Origin: Thermoflexia bacterium
Lineage (GTDB): Bacteria; Chloroflexota; Anaerolineae; B4-G1
Length of the DNA stretch: 34,667 nt
Assembly (NCBI GenBank): GCA_011192155.1
Contig: DUEK01000033.1
Location: 1-34,667 of the forward strand
Reading direction: 5' to 3'
Numbering within the stretch: the stretch's first letter is position 1; the number at the start of each line of letters is the position of its first letter. The notes beneath the pieces were generated by a model that was not told the origin of the DNA, did not search any database, and was given only the letters and a program-made list of their open reading frames with translations. Below are positions 32,167 through 34,667 of the stretch, piece after piece. The position numbers and the translations under genes are program-made.

Positions 32167-34667
32167 ATGCGTAAGAAAACTTTGGCGATGGTCATCCTAC
32201 TGACCACACTAATGAGTCTCGTTGGCGTGGCCCCGGTAGCATCACAGGGGCCAGACGAGCCCTTCACAGCGACTCCGCTGGTGCCGGGTTCCAGCATCAC
32301 TGTTGATGCCGAAAAGGAAGATGCGCCTGCACCCGCGCCGCCTGTCCCTAGCTTTGGCGAGCCTGTGTTCCAGGTGCGAGCAGGGGAAGCGCCCGCTCCA
32401 GGACTGGTGGCGGAGGATCTCGAGGCGGTCAGCATCATCGTCACCTTCGACGAGTCATTCGATGCCAGCGCCCTGGAAGCCGCCTCCGGCGGCCAGGTCA
32501 TCCATCGCTACAAGGAGATATTTAACGGCGCTTCAATGGTTTTGGCGGGCGACAAAGTTGACGCCGTAGCTTCGATGACAGGGGTAACGGGCGTTTATCT
32601 CGACGAGTTGTTGCAGCCCGATCACGGCGACTCCTCGTTCGACTATACCAACCCCAGATTCATCGGCGCCCCCAGCATCTGGCCGGGCGGCAACGCCGGT
32701 GAAGGTGTCGTCGTTGGTGTGCTGGATACCGGCATCTGGCCCGAGCATCCCTCGTTCGCCGACGACGGCACCTATCCCGCACCTCCGGGTGGGCCCTATG
32801 CCTGTGACTTTGGGGACACGGCTTGGAATCCCGATGACGCACCCTTCACCTGCAACAACAAGCTGATCGGTGCATACGATTTTCTCGACACGTACAAGCT
32901 GTACACCGGGCTCCTCCCCGGCGAGTTCGACTCTGCGCGTGACGCCGACGGACATGGGACACACACCAGTTCCACAGCAGCCGGTAACTATGGCGTAGAA
33001 GCCTCAATGCTCGGCGTGGATCGCGGCAAAGTCTCCGGCATCGCCCCACGGGCACACGTGATCATGTACAAGGTCTGCGGTGATGCAGGCTGCTACAGCA
33101 GCGACTCGGCAGCCGCCGTCGAACAAGCTATCCTCGACGGCGTGGACGTGATCAACTTTTCCATCAGCGGCGGCAGCGACCCCTACTCCGACATCGTGTC
33201 GCAGGCCTTCCTGCACGCCTACGACGCAGGCGTGTTCGTGGCCGCCTCGGCCGGCAACTCTGGCCCCGGCGCCGACACGGTTGCCCATCGCGAACCGTGG
33301 GCGATGACCGTGGGCGCCAGCACCAATGACCGGACCTACGAAGCCACCGTGACGCTCACGGATGGCACCGACACCCTGGAACTGGATGGCGCCTCCATCA
33401 CAGCCGGTTACACGGCTGACGTGGTGCTGGCTGCGGACTATGGCGACGGACTGTGCCTGACCCCCTTCCCGGCCGGCACCTTCAGCGGCCAGATCGTCGT
33501 CTGCGAGCGCGGCGCCATCGCCCGCGTCACCAAGAGCTACAACGTCCAGCAAGGCGGCGCGGGCGGCATGATCCTCTACAACCCCGTGCTGCAAGGGTTG
33601 TCAACCGATCCCCACTATGTGCCCAGCATCCACATCGAGAACGACGCTGGTGCGGCCCTCCTGGACTTTATGGCGACCCACACCGGAGTGGTTGGTACGC
33701 TCAGCGGCGGCGTCGAAGCCGCTGGGCAGGGCGACGTGATGGCCGCTTTCAGTTCGCGCGGCGGCCCGGGGCAGAGCTTGGGCATCAGCAAGCCCGATAT
33801 CACCGCCCCCGGCGTCCAAATCCTGGCCGGCAATACCCCTCTGGGCGTTTGGCAGGGCGACGGCGGTATGGGGCCGTATGGCGAGTGGTTCCAGGCCATC
33901 GGCGGCACCTCCATGTCCAGCCCGCACATCGCCGGCTCGGCCGCTCTGCTGAAAGCGCTGCATCCTGACTGGACGCCGGGCCAGATCAAGTCGGCCCTCA
34001 TGACCACTGCCTGGGACGACGTCGTCAAAGAGGATGGCGAGACGCCGGCGGATCCGTTCGACTATGGCTCTGGCCGCGTTGACCTCAACAAAGCCGGTAA
34101 CCCCGGCCTGACCATCTCGGCCACGGGCCAGGACTTCCTCGACCACGAGACCGATCTGTGGAACGCCAACTACCCCAGTCTCTACGTGCCCGTCATGCCT
34201 GGCCGGATCACCGTCCAGCGCACGGTTCACAGCGAGTTGTCAGGACGCAGTTGGTGGCGGCTATCTGTTGACAGCCCGGATGACGTTCACGTTTACGTCC
34301 CGCGCTGGATCCGCGTGCCCGGCAATGGCGACAAAACCTTTAACATCACCGTTGACGCCCGCGACGTGCCAATGGACGAGGTGCGTCACGCCACGCTGTA
34401 CCTGAAGCGCGGTCACAAGACGGTCAGGTTCCCCATCACTATCGTGCGCCGGCAACCGGTCGTCACATTGGAGCAGAACTGCGACCCCGCCTCCTTCGCC
34501 AGGGGCGAAACGACGGACTGCACCATCACCATCGCCAACAACAGCTTTGACGAGGCGACTGTCAGCCTGGTGGACTTTTTGCCGTGGCGACTGCGGCTGG
34601 TCAGTGGCAGCGTGGTCGGTGCGGACGAGCACTGGCGACGCTGGCTCAGCTACGAAGGCACTCTGGC
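32167..34667 (+). CDS. Secreted subtilisin-like serine protease (S8) with PA domain; 3' end outside window
   Basis: The frame runs from ATG 32167 (TAAGGAGG 9 nt upstream) to the right edge, 833 codons without a stop, so the C-terminus is missing. A signal peptide (1-27) is followed by an I9-type propeptide (about 90-155). The S8 domain has the full triad: Asp187 in GVVVGVLDTGIWPEH, His263 in DGHGTHTSSTAAG and Ser582 in GGTSMSSPHIAGSAAL; the oxyanion Asn364 is in ASAGNSGPG. A PA (protease-associated) insert lies between His and Ser (about 410-525). After the catalytic domain comes an fnIII_6-like beta domain (about 655-765) and then the start of a DUF11-like segment. The layout matches large subtilases of the plant/bacterial PA-containing type. 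The protein is secreted and probably scavenges peptides or processes surface proteins. Confidence 0.93.
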   Translation, partial: MRKKTLAMVILLTTLMSLVGVAPVASQGPDEPFTATPLVPGSSITVDAEKEDAPAPAPPVPSFGEPVFQVRAGEAPAPGLVAEDLEAVSIIVTFDESFDASALEAASGGQVIHRYKEIFNGASMVLAGDKVDAVASMTGVTGVYLDELLQPDHGDSSFDYTNPRFIGAPSIWPGGNAGEGVVVGVLDTGIWPEHPSFADDGTYPAPPGGPYACDFGDTAWNPDDAPFTCNNKLIGAYDFLDTYKLYTGLLPGEFDSARDADGHGTHTSSTAAGNYGVEASMLGVDRGKVSGIAPRAHVIMYKVCGDAGCYSSDSAAAVEQAILDGVDVINFSISGGSDPYSDIVSQAFLHAYDAGVFVAASAGNSGPGADTVAHREPWAMTVGASTNDRTYEATVTLTDGTDTLELDGASITAGYTADVVLAADYGDGLCLTPFPAGTFSGQIVVCERGAIARVTKSYNVQQGGAGGMILYNPVLQGLSTDPHYVPSIHIENDAGAALLDFMATHTGVVGTLSGGVEAAGQGDVMAAFSSRGGPGQSLGISKPDITAPGVQILAGNTPLGVWQGDGGMGPYGEWFQAIGGTSMSSPHIAGSAALLKALHPDWTPGQIKSALMTTAWDDVVKEDGETPADPFDYGSGRVDLNKAGNPGLTISATGQDFLDHETDLWNANYPSLYVPVMPGRITVQRTVHSELSGRSWWRLSVDSPDDVHVYVPRWIRVPGNGDKTFNITVDARDVPMDEVRHATLYLKRGHKTVRFPITIVRRQPVVTLEQNCDPASFARGETTDCTITIANNSFDEATVSLVDFLPWRLRLVSGSVVGADEHWRRWLSYEGTL

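Noticed and set aside
33004-33594. Minus-strand frames opposite the subtilase (also 32533-32964 and 33601-34230)
   Set aside because: All are antisense to a gene with a complete catalytic triad; none has a start signal or a family match.

Overview
The window looks like chromosomal DNA of a free-living, GC-moderate bacterium of the Chloroflexota (Anaerolineae or Caldilineae type). That placement is an inference. It rests on very large secreted proteins built from DUF11, PPC, CARDB and beta-helix modules, Thr/Pro-rich lipoprotein linkers, secreted proteins ending in an LPL(I/V)xR tail, a TadE/Flp pilus locus, a class III cyclase/AAA/TPR protein, an EF-G2-type GTPase and many short palindromic repeats between genes. 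No rRNA, tRNA, CRISPR array or phage gene was seen.

Layout. 1-4523 (minus): a response regulator, a DegS/NarL-type histidine kinase, a 48-residue Flp pilin with its own strong promoter, and a TadE-like protein with a long extracellular extension that runs off the left edge. 4685-6337 (plus): an NBR1-Ig-type lipoprotein. 6334-10828 (minus): a UPF0718-type permease followed by a secreted DUF362/DUF5107/DUF11 protein; its stop codon overlaps the lipoprotein stop by 4 bp. 10829-11663: non-coding, with a 151-bp MITE-like element. 11664-15869 (plus): a soluble tandem cyclase/AAA/TPR signalling protein. 16077-22763 (plus): a 2228-residue secreted fusion of beta-helix, DUF11, OppA-type solute-binding domain, PPC and a gingipain-like C25 peptidase. 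22989-24095 (minus): a PurM/HypE-like protein. 24302-27069 (plus): an EF-G2-like GTPase and a YhhQ-type transporter. 27070-27718: a repeat island with the second 151-bp element, a 121-bp palindromic element with a clear 9-bp target duplication, and a nested hairpin repeat. 27719-29099 (minus): an EEP-family hydrolase and a divergent purine phosphoribosyltransferase. 29328-30491 (plus): an AI-2E family transporter. 30874-32004 (plus): a Pro/Thr-linker lipoprotein. 32167-34667 (plus): a subtilisin-family protease open at the right edge, preceded by a possible 21-codon leader.

How they fit together. Most of the window serves the cell surface: pilus parts with an adjacent two-component system, two lipoproteins, two giant secreted proteins and a secreted protease. 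The two giant proteins lack a lipobox, share a C-terminal LPL(I/V)xR tail, and each carries an in-frame hexapeptide tandem repeat (18-bp unit) within a domain. The most unusual items are the solute-binding/C25 peptidase fusion, the complementary cyclase pair inside one chain, the EF-G paralog altered in two GTPase motifs, and two families of small mobile palindromic elements. Consensus-like sigma70 promoters (TTGnnn, 17-18 bp, TAnnnT) can be read upstream of most transcription units.
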